From positions 1 through 13,093 of the forward strand of contig DASPZP010000150.1 of the NCBI GenBank assembly GCA_035636195.1: a stretch of DNA of 13,093 nt. Reading direction: 5' to 3'. The notes under the pieces are model-generated. The model ran no database searches, was not told where the DNA came from, and saw nothing but the letters and a program-made list of their open reading frames with translations. The DNA is from Anaeromyxobacter_A sp035636195 (GTDB taxonomy: Bacteria; Myxococcota; Myxococcia; Myxococcales; Anaeromyxobacteraceae). Below, piece by piece: positions 6,306-13,093 of this stretch. Numbering within the stretch: position 1 is the stretch's first letter; every line of letters begins with the position of its first letter. A program made the translations under genes and the position numbers.

Positions 6306-7667
6306 ATGACCGCCCTCTCCACCGCAGCCCTCCTCGGGGACGCCGCGCGTCGCGCCTCCGCCTACCTCGACGGCCTCGCGGTCCGGCCGGTCGCGCCCTC
6401 CCCGGACGCGGTCGCGGCGCTCTCCGCCCTGGACGTGCCACTGCCCCACGGCCCCTCCGATCCGGCCGCGGCGCTGGAGGAGCTCGACCGGCGGATCTCC
6501 CCGGCGACCATGGCGATGGCCGGCCCGCGGTTCTTCGGCTTCGTGATCGGCGGGTCGCTCCCCGGCGCGCTCGCCGCGACGGTGCTGGCCGCCGCCTGGG
6601 ACCAGAACAGCGCGAAGTGGGCGGTGACGCCGGGCACCGCCGCCATCGAGCGCGTGGCGCTGCGCTGGACGCTCGAGGCGCTCGGGCTCCCTCGCGACGC
6701 GGGCGCCGGGTTCGTCACCGGCGCGACGGTCGCCAACTTCACCGCGCTGGCGGCTGCGCGGCACGCGGTCCTGGCGCGGGAGGGGTGGGACGTCGAGGCG
6801 CGCGGGCTCTTCGGAGCGCCCTCCATCACGGTGGTGATCGGGGCGGAGGCGCACGTGAGCGCGCTGAAAGCGCTCGCGATGCTGGGCCTGGGGCGCGAGC
6901 GGGTGGTGACCGTCCCGGTCGACGGCCAGGGTCGGCTCCGGCCCGACGCGCTGCCGCCGCTGCGCGGCCCCACCATCGTCTGCCTCCAGGCCGGGAACGT
7001 GAACACCGGCGCCTTCGACCCCGTTCCCCCGGTGCTTGCCCGTGCCCGCGCGGCGGGGGCGTGGGTCCACGTCGACGGCGCGTTCGGGCTCTGGGCCCTC
7101 GCGGCGCCCGGTCGAGCCCACCTCGGGGCGGGCCTCGCCGAGGCCGACTCCTGGGCGACCGACGCACACAAGTGGCTGAACGTCCCGTACGACAGCGGCG
7201 TCGCCATCGTCCGCGACGGGGCGGCGCTCCGCGCGGCCATGGCAGTCTCCGCCGCGTACCTCCCCGACGCGGGCGCGCGCGATCCGGCCGACTTCACGCC
7301 CGAGCTCTCCCGACGCGCGCGCGGCGTCGAGGTCTGGGCAGCTCTCCGCACGCTCGGTCGCACCGGGCTCGCCGACCTCGTCGAGCGCACCTGCCGCCAG
7401 GCGGGCCGCTTCGCCGAGGGGCTCGCCGCGGCCGGCCACCGGATCCTGAACGAGGTGGTGCTGAACCAGGTGCTGGTCTCGTTCGGCGACGACGAGCGCA
7501 CCCGGCGGGTGATCGCCGCGTTGCAGTCGGACGGCACCTGCTGGTGCGGCGGGACCGTCTGGCAAGGCCGGACCGCGATGCGGATCAGCGTCTCGAGCTG
7601 GGCGACCACCGACGAGGACGTCGAGCGCTCGCTCGCCGCGATGCTGCGCGCCGCCGCGGCGGCGTGA
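6306..7667 (+). CDS. PLP-dependent group II amino acid decarboxylase-like enzyme
   Basis: A 453-aa protein of the pyridoxal-dependent (group II) decarboxylase family, fold type I. The PLP-binding Lys is K289 in DAHKWLNVPYDSG. HVDGAFG (255-261) provides the Asp (D257) that contacts the pyridine nitrogen. EAHVS (181-185) provides the His that stacks on PLP. Near-N-terminal RFFGFVIGGS (75-84) corresponds to the substrate-side segment of the family. The length is near the 450-500 usual for bacterial members. Members decarboxylate aromatic amino acids, glutamate, aspartate or diaminobutyrate, and some act as aldehyde synthases or lyases, so the substrate is left open. The ATG has AGGGG 7 bases upstream. 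Its stop lies 5 bases from the stop of the convergent aromatic-rich secreted protein, with no terminator between them. Confidence 0.88.
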   Translation: MTALSTAALLGDAARRASAYLDGLAVRPVAPSPDAVAALSALDVPLPHGPSDPAAALEELDRRISPATMAMAGPRFFGFVIGGSLPGALAATVLAAAWDQNSAKWAVTPGTAAIERVALRWTLEALGLPRDAGAGFVTGATVANFTALAAARHAVLAREGWDVEARGLFGAPSITVVIGAEAHVSALKALAMLGLGRERVVTVPVDGQGRLRPDALPPLRGPTIVCLQAGNVNTGAFDPVPPVLARARAAGAWVHVDGAFGLWALAAPGRAHLGAGLAEADSWATDAHKWLNVPYDSGVAIVRDGAALRAAMAVSAAYLPDAGARDPADFTPELSRRARGVEVWAALRTLGRTGLADLVERTCRQAGRFAEGLAAAGHRILNEVVLNQVLVSFGDDERTRRVIAALQSDGTCWCGGTVWQGRTAMRISVSSWATTDEDVERSLAAMLRAAAAA

Positions 7668-7672
7668 CGGCG

Positions 7673-8275
7673 TCAGCGACGTCCGCCCCCTCGGAAGCCA
7701 CCTCCGACGTGGCCGACGTGGCCGCGGGGGACTCCGTGTGCGACGAATCCACCTCGGAACGGCGCGGGCCTGAATCCGTGGGACCCAAAGCCGAAGGTCG
7801 GCCTGAAGTGCCAGCGCCAGGGTGACCGCCACCAGCCGTGGGCATACCAGCCGAAATGCGCCGGCCCGACCACGCCGAAGTACGGCCACGGACCGAAGCC
7901 CCAGATCCACGGCGCCACGACCCAGCTCCAGCCGTAAGCCGGATAGTAGACGTATTCGTACGGCTCGCCCACGCCGTCCGGCGGCACGTACGAGTAGGCG
8001 TCGCCGTAGGGCATCCAGATCCAGCCGTACTGCTGCGTGTAGACCCAGTGACCAGCCGCCGCCGACTGCGCGTCGGCCGCGCGCGCCTTCGCCGGCGGGG
8101 CCGGCGGCTTCGCCGGTGGCGCCGGTGGCGCTTCTGCCGGAGCGGACGTCGCAGGTGAAGCCGTGGCGGGCGTCGCCTGCGGCCGCGCGCTCTCGGCCGC
8201 CGGGTCGTCGGCCGACCAGGCCAGGCCGGGGACCACGGCCAGCATCGCGACGAGAACTCCTTCGAGACGCTTCAT
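7673..8275 (-). CDS. Secreted protein with Pro/Ala linker and Trp/Tyr/Gly-rich body
   Basis: A 200-aa protein with a Sec signal peptide (MKRLEGVLVAMLAVVPGLAWSA, cut about residue 22). An Ala/Pro/Thr low-complexity linker follows (23-66). The aromatic body (75-160) has 13 Trp and many Tyr, Phe and Pro, for example GHWVYTQQYGWIWMPYGDAY, with loose repeats of the type Y.YGW.W..P. The tail (160-200) is rich in Gly, His, Arg and Phe and ends GGGFRGGGRR. There is no Cys. I recognise no characterised family; similar aromatic-rich exported proteins are usually annotated as hypothetical. The linker suggests tethering across the cell wall or to a partner, and the tail could bind metal or anionic polymers; both ideas are inference. 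The ATG has GGGGAG 4 bases upstream. The 188-base gap before the next gene shows no clear promoter. Confidence 0.8.
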   Translation of the reverse strand: MKRLEGVLVAMLAVVPGLAWSADDPAAESARPQATPATASPATSAPAEAPPAPPAKPPAPPAKARAADAQSAAAGHWVYTQQYGWIWMPYGDAYSYVPPDGVGEPYEYVYYPAYGWSWVVAPWIWGFGPWPYFGVVGPAHFGWYAHGWWRSPWRWHFRPTFGFGSHGFRPAPFRGGFVAHGVPRGHVGHVGGGFRGGGRR

Positions 8276-8463
8276 GACTCTCCCCTTTCCTCCAAGATGT
8301 AAGAACGCCTGAAAATTGATCTGGTTACGTCCCCCTCCGGGGCGCGCGGCGCGAGGCCTCCCGGCGCGTCGACCACCCGACAGCTCATACGCCTGCCTAC
8401 CCGGTCGCTGCCGCGGCCGGCTGGGAGGAGGGTCTGGACGCTGCGGACTGATATGAATGGAGG

Positions 8464-8676
8464 GTGACCTCCCGATACCAGACGCAGGCGCTCCCCCCGA
8501 CGCTACCGGTCAACTTCGAGGTGGGCACTCACGTCCTGCGCATCTGGCGCGGTGAGCACGGGCGATGGGCGCTCACCGTCGACGGAGACGAGCTCCCCGA
8601 CACCTTCATGACGCAAGCGGAGGCATGGGAGCGCGGGGTGAGGGAAGCGGCGGCGCGGCCCGACCGCGCTCCATGA
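8464..8676 (+). CDS. Small hypothetical protein (70 aa)
   Basis: A short hydrophilic protein with a compact core (residues 18-63): FEVGTHVLRIWRGEHGRWALTV, then DGDELPDTFMTQAEAWERGVREA. The W-G-RW-V-DG pattern followed by an 'F.TQAEAWE.GVREA' helix looks like a small single-domain alpha/beta protein. I recall similar short hypothetical proteins in Anaeromyxobacter but assign no function. The frame has a stop just upstream (8449), so GTG at 8464 is the first possible start. GGAGG directly abuts this GTG with no spacer, which is unfavourable. TATGAA at 8452 could instead be a -10 element giving a leaderless transcript. The next in-frame GTG (8521) has no ribosome site. Confidence 0.65.
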   Translation: MTSRYQTQALPPTLPVNFEVGTHVLRIWRGEHGRWALTVDGDELPDTFMTQAEAWERGVREAAARPDRAP

Positions 8677-8716
8677 GCAGGGCTCCGACCGAAGATCCGC
8701 CGGCACGTTTCTTCCA

Positions 8717-8730
8717 TTGACTCGCGTCAA
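8717..8730. promoter_or_regulatory. FNR/FixK-type binding-site candidate
   Basis: TTGAC-TCGC-GTCAA is a perfect inverted repeat with the exact arm length and 4-base spacer of the CRP/FNR-family box (TTGAY-N4-RTCAA). Its centre is about 37 bases before the ATG of the STAS gene, too close for classical activation at -41.5 of that gene. If functional it more likely represses, or serves another transcript. No FNR-type regulator is encoded here. Confidence 0.45.
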
Positions 8731-8760
8731 GCTGGAGTCGCGGGATCGCTGGAGGCACCG

Positions 8761-9063
8761 ATGCGCGAGGATTTCGAGATCGACCATTCCCTGATCCGCC
8801 TCTCTGGCGCGTTCGACGGGCTCGGGGCGCGTCGCCTGGAGGTGCTGCTCGCTGCGGCGAAACCAGGTGCTTGCCTGCGCGTCGATCTCACGCAGATCCG
8901 CGAATTCCACGACTTTGGCATCGCCGTCCTCGCGCAGGCGCTGACCCGGTGCAAGGCGAAGGTGACGCTGCTCGGGCTCCGGCGGCACCAGATCCGCGTG
9001 CTCCGCTACTTCGGCGTCGACACGGAGCCGCTGGAACGCGCCGCCGCCGCGGACGACGCCTGA
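8761..9063 (+). CDS. STAS-domain protein without the usual phosphoacceptor serine
   Basis: A 100-aa single-domain protein with a STAS fold pattern. LIRLSGAFDGLGARRLEVLL (residues 11-30) matches beta-1/alpha-1. CLRVDLTQIREFHDFGIAVLAQAL (38-61) matches the central strand and helix, and KVTLLGL...IRVLRYFGV (67-86) matches the following strand and helix, as in anti-sigma-factor antagonists such as SpoIIAA. At the site where phosphorylated antagonists have D-S-S-G this protein has H-D-F-G (50-53), so regulation by serine phosphorylation is not expected. STAS domains bind partner proteins or small ligands; the partner is unknown. The ATG has an excellent GGAGG 5 bases upstream. It precedes the acetate permease gene on the same strand with a 225-base gap, so co-transcription is possible but not shown. 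Confidence 0.75.
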   Translation: MREDFEIDHSLIRLSGAFDGLGARRLEVLLAAAKPGACLRVDLTQIREFHDFGIAVLAQALTRCKAKVTLLGLRRHQIRVLRYFGVDTEPLERAAAADDA

Positions 9064-9171
9064 TTGCGCGGCGGGCTCGCATGACGCTGCACGCCTTCCG
9101 GGCATCGCCAAGGCGGCGGCTCCGGCACTGCTGCGAGGGCCCGGCGCGCATCGATCGGTCGAGGGCGGCTT

Positions 9172-9193
9172 GCACGTCCCTCCCGAGACGTGC
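9172..9193. promoter_or_regulatory. Inverted repeat upstream of the permease gene
   Basis: GCACGTC-N8-GACGTGC is a perfect 7-bp inverted repeat 95 bases before the permease ATG, in the 225-base gap after the STAS gene. No T tract follows, so an intrinsic terminator is unlikely; an operator is the better guess. I see nothing else in this gap. Confidence 0.3.
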
Positions 9194-9288
9194 CAGGCTC
9201 TCGCGCTTCACCCGTCACACCGGCTGTTCTTCTTCCTGTCCGTGGAGCCCGCGACCGACGCCGCGGACCGCACCGGAGACCTCGAACC

Positions 9289-11274
9289 ATGAGCAGCGCG
9301 ATGTACGAGCGGATGAGAGCGAACCCCAAGTTCCACGAGCTCGTCCGGCGGCGCACCCGCTTCGCCTGGACGCTCGCCGCCACGGTGCTCGCCGGCTTCT
9401 ACGGCTTCGTCATGGTGGTGGCCTTCGCGCCGGGCGTGCTGGCGTTGCCCGTGGCCGAGGGCGCGCGCCTCACGGTCGGCGTGGCCGTCGGGCTCTTCAT
9501 GTTCGTCTTCTTCTGGCTGCTCACTGCCCTCTACGTGCGGCGCGCCAACACCGTCTTCGATGGCCTCACCCGCGAGATCGTCGAGGACGCGGGCCGTGAG
9601 GGCGCGGGGCTGAAGAAGGTGGTGATCGGGCTCCTCCTGCTCGTGCTGCCGGCCCTGGCGAGCGCCGCCGGCGCGCTGGAGGGACAGACCCAGAAGCAAC
9701 CGCTCAACGTGCACGCCATCGCCATGTTCCTCGCCTTCGTGGCGCTGACCATGGGCATCACCTACTGGGCGGCGGGCCGCACCAAGTCCGCGTCCGACTT
9801 CTACACGGCCGGCGGCGGGATCACGGGCTTCCAGAACGGGCTCGCCATCGCCGGCGACTACATGTCCGCCGCGACCCTGCTCGGCCTCACGGCCATGACG
9901 TACACGCAGGGCTTCGACGGCTACATGTACATGATCGCCTTCTTCGTCGGCTGGCCCGTCATCCTCTTCCTCATGGCCGAGCGGCTGCGGAATCTGGGCC
10001 GCTTCACCTTCGCCGACATCACCTCGTACCGGCTCGACCAGGGCAAGGTGCGGACGATGGCGGCCATCTCGTCCCTGACGGTGGTCTGCTTCTACCTCAT
10101 CGCCCAGATGGTCGGCGCGGGCCAGCTCATCAAGCTGCTCTTCGGCCTCGACTACGCGATCGCCGTGGTCGCTGTCGGAACGCTCATGATGGTGTACGTG
10201 ATCTTCGGCGGCATGATCGCCACCACCTGGGTGCAGATCATCAAGGCCGGCATGCTCCTCATCGGCGGCACCGTCGTCATGCTGCTCGCCATGAGCCAGT
10301 TCGGCTTCTCGTACTCCACGCTCGTGGAGCGCGCGACCTCGGCCCACAAGCTCGGGGCGAAGCTCATGGCTCCCGGCCCACTGCTCGCCGACCCGGTGAA
10401 TGCCATCTCGCTCGGGCTCGGGCTGATGTTCGGCACGGCGGGCCTGCCGCACATCCTCATGCGCTTCTTCACGGTCTCGAACGCGAAGGAGGCCCGCAAG
10501 AGCGTGCTCTACGCCTCGGGCTTCGTCGCCTACTTCTTCAACGTGATCTTCCTCATGGGTCTGGCCGCCATCCTGATCGTCGGCAAGGACCCGGCCTTCT
10601 TCGAGGGCGGCAAGGTGGGCGGGAAGCTCGTCGGCGGCGGCAACATGGTCGCGATGCACCTGGCCAAGGCGGTGGGGGGAAACCTGCTCCTCGGCTTCCT
10701 GGCCGCGGTCGCCTTCGCGACGATCCTGGCGGTGGTCTCGGGGCTGGCGCTCGCGGGGGCGTCGGCCATCTCGCACGACCTGTACGCGCGCGTCATCAAG
10801 AAGGGCAAGGCCAACGAGGCGGACGAGATGCGCGTCTCCAAGTTCGCGACGGTCGGCCTCGGCATGGTCGCCATCGGGCTCGGCATCCTCTTCGAGAAGC
10901 AGAACGTCGCCTTCATGGTGGGTCTCGCCTTCGGCATCGCGGCCGCGGCGAACTTCCCGGTGCTGATCCTCTCCATGTACTGGAAGGGCCTCACCACCCG
11001 GGGCGCGCTGGCGGGTGGCTTCGGCGGGCTCGTCTCGGCCGTGCTGCTCGTGCTCTTCTCGAAGTCGGTGTGGGTGGCCGTGCTCGGCAACGCCAAGGCG
11101 ATCTTCCCCTACGACCAGCCGGCGCTCTTCGCCATGCCGCTCGCCTTCGCGCTCGCCTACGTGGTCTCGAAGGCGGACGCCTCCGCCCGCGCCCGCGCGG
11201 AGATGGAGGCGTTCGAGGACCAGTACGTCCGCGCCCAGACTGGCTTCGGCGCGGCCGGGGCCGCTAAGCACTAG
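9289..11274 (+). CDS. actP: Cation/acetate symporter ActP fused to an N-terminal YjcH (DUF485) domain
   Basis: A 661-aa inner-membrane protein. Residues 1-105 match E. coli YjcH closely (YERM..NP.FHELV..R.RFA, two membrane helices, AFAPG, then Y..RANT.FD.L). Residues 108-661 match ActP (about 550 aa) over its whole length: the ActP-type leader LKKVVIGLLLLVLPALASA, then YTAGGGITGFQNGLAIAGDY, then GLMFGTAGLPHILMRFFTV, and the C-terminus RAQTGFG. ActP is a sodium:solute symporter family permease for acetate and other short-chain carboxylates. In E. coli yjcH and actP are adjacent separate genes; here the frame continues through the junction (9601-9618) without a stop. ATG at 9289 fits the YjcH N-terminus and has GGAG 10 bases upstream; ATG at 9301 is possible. 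No acs gene is in the window. The convergent DUF294-type gene may regulate acetate metabolism. Confidence 0.93.
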   Translation: MSSAMYERMRANPKFHELVRRRTRFAWTLAATVLAGFYGFVMVVAFAPGVLALPVAEGARLTVGVAVGLFMFVFFWLLTALYVRRANTVFDGLTREIVEDAGREGAGLKKVVIGLLLLVLPALASAAGALEGQTQKQPLNVHAIAMFLAFVALTMGITYWAAGRTKSASDFYTAGGGITGFQNGLAIAGDYMSAATLLGLTAMTYTQGFDGYMYMIAFFVGWPVILFLMAERLRNLGRFTFADITSYRLDQGKVRTMAAISSLTVVCFYLIAQMVGAGQLIKLLFGLDYAIAVVAVGTLMMVYVIFGGMIATTWVQIIKAGMLLIGGTVVMLLAMSQFGFSYSTLVERATSAHKLGAKLMAPGPLLADPVNAISLGLGLMFGTAGLPHILMRFFTVSNAKEARKSVLYASGFVAYFFNVIFLMGLAAILIVGKDPAFFEGGKVGGKLVGGGNMVAMHLAKAVGGNLLLGFLAAVAFATILAVVSGLALAGASAISHDLYARVIKKGKANEADEMRVSKFATVGLGMVAIGLGILFEKQNVAFMVGLAFGIAAAANFPVLILSMYWKGLTTRGALAGGFGGLVSAVLLVLFSKSVWVAVLGNAKAIFPYDQPALFAMPLAFALAYVVSKADASARARAEMEAFEDQYVRAQTGFGAAGAAKH

Positions 11275-11284
11275 GCGGTCGCCG

Positions 11285-13093
11285 CTACAGCCTGAAGTGG
11301 TGCGCCGCCAGGTCCTGCCAGCCCTTCACGACCCGGAACGACTCCTTCAAGCGCGTGCGCTCCACGGGCGTGAGCTCCGAGAGCGCCTCCTCGTTCGACG
11401 AGGCGCGCCCGTCCACCAGGCGACGGAGCTGGAGGCGCATGCGGAGCCCGAGCAGGAAGCGGTAGGCCTCGGCCACGTTGGAGCGCACCTCCGGCGCCAT
11501 GAGCCCAGCGCGCTCCGCGGCGTCGAGCCGCTCGAGCGTGTTGCGCGCCGAGGTCCCCACCTCCAACGCGTAGCAGCGCGCCAGGAACACGACCGGCGAG
11601 ATGGCCTGCTTCTTCAGGTCGACCGCCGACGACTCGCCGCGCAAGCGGAGGAGGAGGAGCTGCGGCGGCCGGAAGCGCAGGGCTTCCTGGGCCATGGCGC
11701 GCAGGAAGACCGGCTGCCGCGCGGCCCCCGCCACGACCTCGTGGAGCGGCGTGAGGTCGAGCCGGCCCGCCACGCGCCGATGGTCGAAGAAGATGGCGGC
11801 GTCGAGCAACGCCTGCGGCTCCGGCCGGTCGATCCAGCCCTGAAAGCGCGCCGCCCACTCCGAGAGCGTCCCGTTCCAGCTCCGGGCCATGTATCCGCCC
11901 GGGCAGCGCGGGAAGCCGGCCGACTCCAGGTCCGCGCCGACGCGCTCCGCGAACGCCTGGTACCACCCGCGGCCGCCCGCGCCCTCGTCGGCGAAGACGA
12001 GCGCGTTGTCCTGATCGGTGAGGAGCGTCTGCTCCATGCGCCCCTCCGAGCCGAACGCCATCCACGCGAACGGCGCCGGCGGCGGCCCCAGCTCCGCCTC
12101 GGCCCAGCGCAGGAGGGGCCGCAGGAGCGCGTCGTTGAGCCGCGCCACCAGCCCGGCGATGACCACCGGATCGAGCCTCGCCGCGAGCAGCGCCGCGGTC
12201 ATCTCCGCCACCTGGGCCGCGTAGCCGGGGAGCGCCTCGCGCGAGACGAGCCGCTCGACGCGCCGGAGGACCGCCATCGGCCCGTGCGCCGAGGAGCGCA
12301 TCAGGTCAACCGAGGAGACCATCCCGGCCACCTCGCCGTCGCGCACCAGCGGCAGGTGGTGGTAGCCGGACTCGAGCAACTCCGTCCAGGCCTGGTAGAC
12401 CGGGGTCTCGAAGGGCAACGTCCAGAGCGGACGGGAGGCGACCCGCGACACGGGCGTGTCGCCGCCGAGCCCCTCCGCCACGACGCGATCGCGGAAGTCG
12501 GGGTCCGTCAAGATCCCCGCCGGCGTGCCCCGGACGAGCAGCGCGGAGACGCCCTCCCGGCGCATCACGCGGGCCGCCTCGCGCACGGTCGCGTCGGGCT
12601 CTATCCAGATCGCGGGCCCGCGTACGAGCCGGCCCACAGGCGCGGAGAGGTCGGGCTGGAAGGCAGCCACCGGCGAGTGCTCCAGGCTGGAGCGGAGCCG
12701 CTCGCCCAGCCCAGCGGCGAAGTGGCCGGCGAAGTGGGGGTCGGCGAGCAGCCGCCGGAAGACCTCGGCCGGCAGGCGGTAGGCGGCGAGCTCCTCCTCC
12801 ACCGCCACGTCGAGCGTCGCGGCGTGCGTGATGAGCGAGGTGTAGCCGAAGACCTCCCCCTCCTCGAGCAGCTGGACGGACTGTCCGTGGCGCTCGAGGC
12901 GCACCGCGCCGCGCCGGATGACGTAGAGGTGCGCGAGCGGCTCGGTCCCGGCGCGGGTGAGCCAGGAGCCGGCGGGGAAGGTCACCTCCTCGAGCTGGGC
13001 CGCCGCCGCGTCGAAGAGCGGCCTCGGCAGGGCGTCGAACGGCGGCGTCGAGCGGAGGAACGCGGCGGGGTCCAAGCCCGGGGAGGTTAGCAC
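11285..13093 (-). CDS. DUF294-type signalling protein: cNMP-binding-like, tandem CBS, nucleotidyltransferase
   Basis: At least 602 aa; the 5' end coincides with the window edge, where GTG could be the start (MLTSPGLDPAAF) or an internal codon. Domains in order: cNMP-binding-like (about 16-135), two CBS domains (about 155-210 and 217-272), a GlnD-like nucleotidyltransferase DUF294 (about 305-440) with GSEGRMEQ (348-355) and TDQDN (359-363), and a helical DUF294 C-terminal domain (about 460-600). The metal-binding D360 and D362 and the GS motif are intact. The cNMP pocket is degenerate: where the phosphate-binding cassette has FGE and a later Arg, this protein has FGY and no Arg (82-93). CBS domains usually sense adenine nucleotides, so energy-charge sensing plus nucleotidyl transfer is plausible; the target is unknown. 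Its stop lies 10 bases from the permease stop. Confidence 0.92.
   Translation of the reverse strand: MLTSPGLDPAAFLRSTPPFDALPRPLFDAAAAQLEEVTFPAGSWLTRAGTEPLAHLYVIRRGAVRLERHGQSVQLLEEGEVFGYTSLITHAATLDVAVEEELAAYRLPAEVFRRLLADPHFAGHFAAGLGERLRSSLEHSPVAAFQPDLSAPVGRLVRGPAIWIEPDATVREAARVMRREGVSALLVRGTPAGILTDPDFRDRVVAEGLGGDTPVSRVASRPLWTLPFETPVYQAWTELLESGYHHLPLVRDGEVAGMVSSVDLMRSSAHGPMAVLRRVERLVSREALPGYAAQVAEMTAALLAARLDPVVIAGLVARLNDALLRPLLRWAEAELGPPPAPFAWMAFGSEGRMEQTLLTDQDNALVFADEGAGGRGWYQAFAERVGADLESAGFPRCPGGYMARSWNGTLSEWAARFQGWIDRPEPQALLDAAIFFDHRRVAGRLDLTPLHEVVAGAARQPVFLRAMAQEALRFRPPQLLLLRLRGESSAVDLKKQAISPVVFLARCYALEVGTSARNTLERLDAAERAGLMAPEVRSNVAEAYRFLLGLRMRLQLRRLVDGRASSNEEALSELTPVERTRLKESFRVVKGWQDLAAHHFRL

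Noticed and set aside
4041..7910. A minus-strand frame stays open upstream of the dodecahaem cytochrome for nearly 3.9 kb
   Set aside because: It is antisense or out of frame to the porin, methyltransferase and decarboxylase genes, is Arg/Gly-rich without domain features, and is explained by GC-rich codon bias. The real gene begins at the signal-peptide ATG at 4040.
8312..8330. TTGAT-N4 half-site as a second FNR-type box
   Set aside because: The second arm reads TTACG, not ATCAA.
9190..9288. Upstream in-frame extension of the permease
   Set aside because: The added residues do not match YjcH, which begins near the ATG at 9289, and the upstream GTG has no ribosome site.
9208..11271. A 687-codon open frame antisense to the permease
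   Set aside because: Its translation is a low-complexity Arg/Glu/His-rich string, the mirror of a GC-rich membrane protein gene. The plus strand is unmistakably YjcH-ActP.
11015..13090. A 691-codon plus-strand open frame
   Set aside because: It overlaps the end of actP in another frame and is antisense to the DUF294-type gene, whose domains are clear; its translation is Arg/Pro-rich without a fold pattern.

Overview
The window is very GC-rich and tightly packed. It carries multihaem c-type cytochromes with an outer-membrane porin, an acetate permease, and several secreted or regulatory proteins. Composition plus the multihaem cytochromes suggest an anaerobic or facultative deltaproteobacterial (Myxococcota) genome, most like Anaeromyxobacter. 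This is inference from gene content; there is no rRNA or other marker gene here. I see no tRNA, rRNA, CRISPR array, insertion sequence or phage gene. No stretch longer than 300 bases lacks a gene.

Left part (1-5420, all minus strand). Reading leftward from about 5400: a putative sigma-54-type -24/-12 element, a 438-aa outer-membrane beta-barrel, a 339-aa periplasmic cytochrome with twelve CXXCH haem motifs (start overlapping the barrel's stop by one base), a 669-aa lipoprotein cytochrome with five CXXCH motifs plus one CX8CH, and a 211-aa exported leucine-rich-repeat protein starting 3 bases after the cytochrome stop. Barrel + periplasmic multihaem cytochrome + lipoprotein multihaem cytochrome is the logic of a porin-cytochrome conduit that moves electrons across the outer membrane to extracellular acceptors (compare MtrCAB and OmbB-OmaB-OmcB). 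The LRR protein and a Cys-rich insert in the lipoprotein are unusual additions. Beyond it, a separate minus-strand gene with its own promoter-like sequence runs off the left edge.

Middle (5537-8275). A methyltransferase-like gene and a group II PLP-dependent decarboxylase-like gene form a plus-strand pair. They converge on a minus-strand gene for a secreted protein with a Pro/Ala linker and a Trp/Tyr/Gly-rich body.

Right part (8464-13093). A 70-aa hypothetical protein and a STAS-domain protein (preceded by an FNR/FixK-type palindrome) lead to a 661-aa acetate permease in which YjcH (DUF485) and ActP are fused in one reading frame. Convergent with it, 10 bases away, is a DUF294-type protein (cNMP-binding-like domain, two CBS domains, nucleotidyltransferase), a family I recall near actP in other bacteria. 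Together this end looks like acetate uptake plus signalling. Acetate is a plausible electron donor for the respiratory conduit on the left, but that link is speculative.
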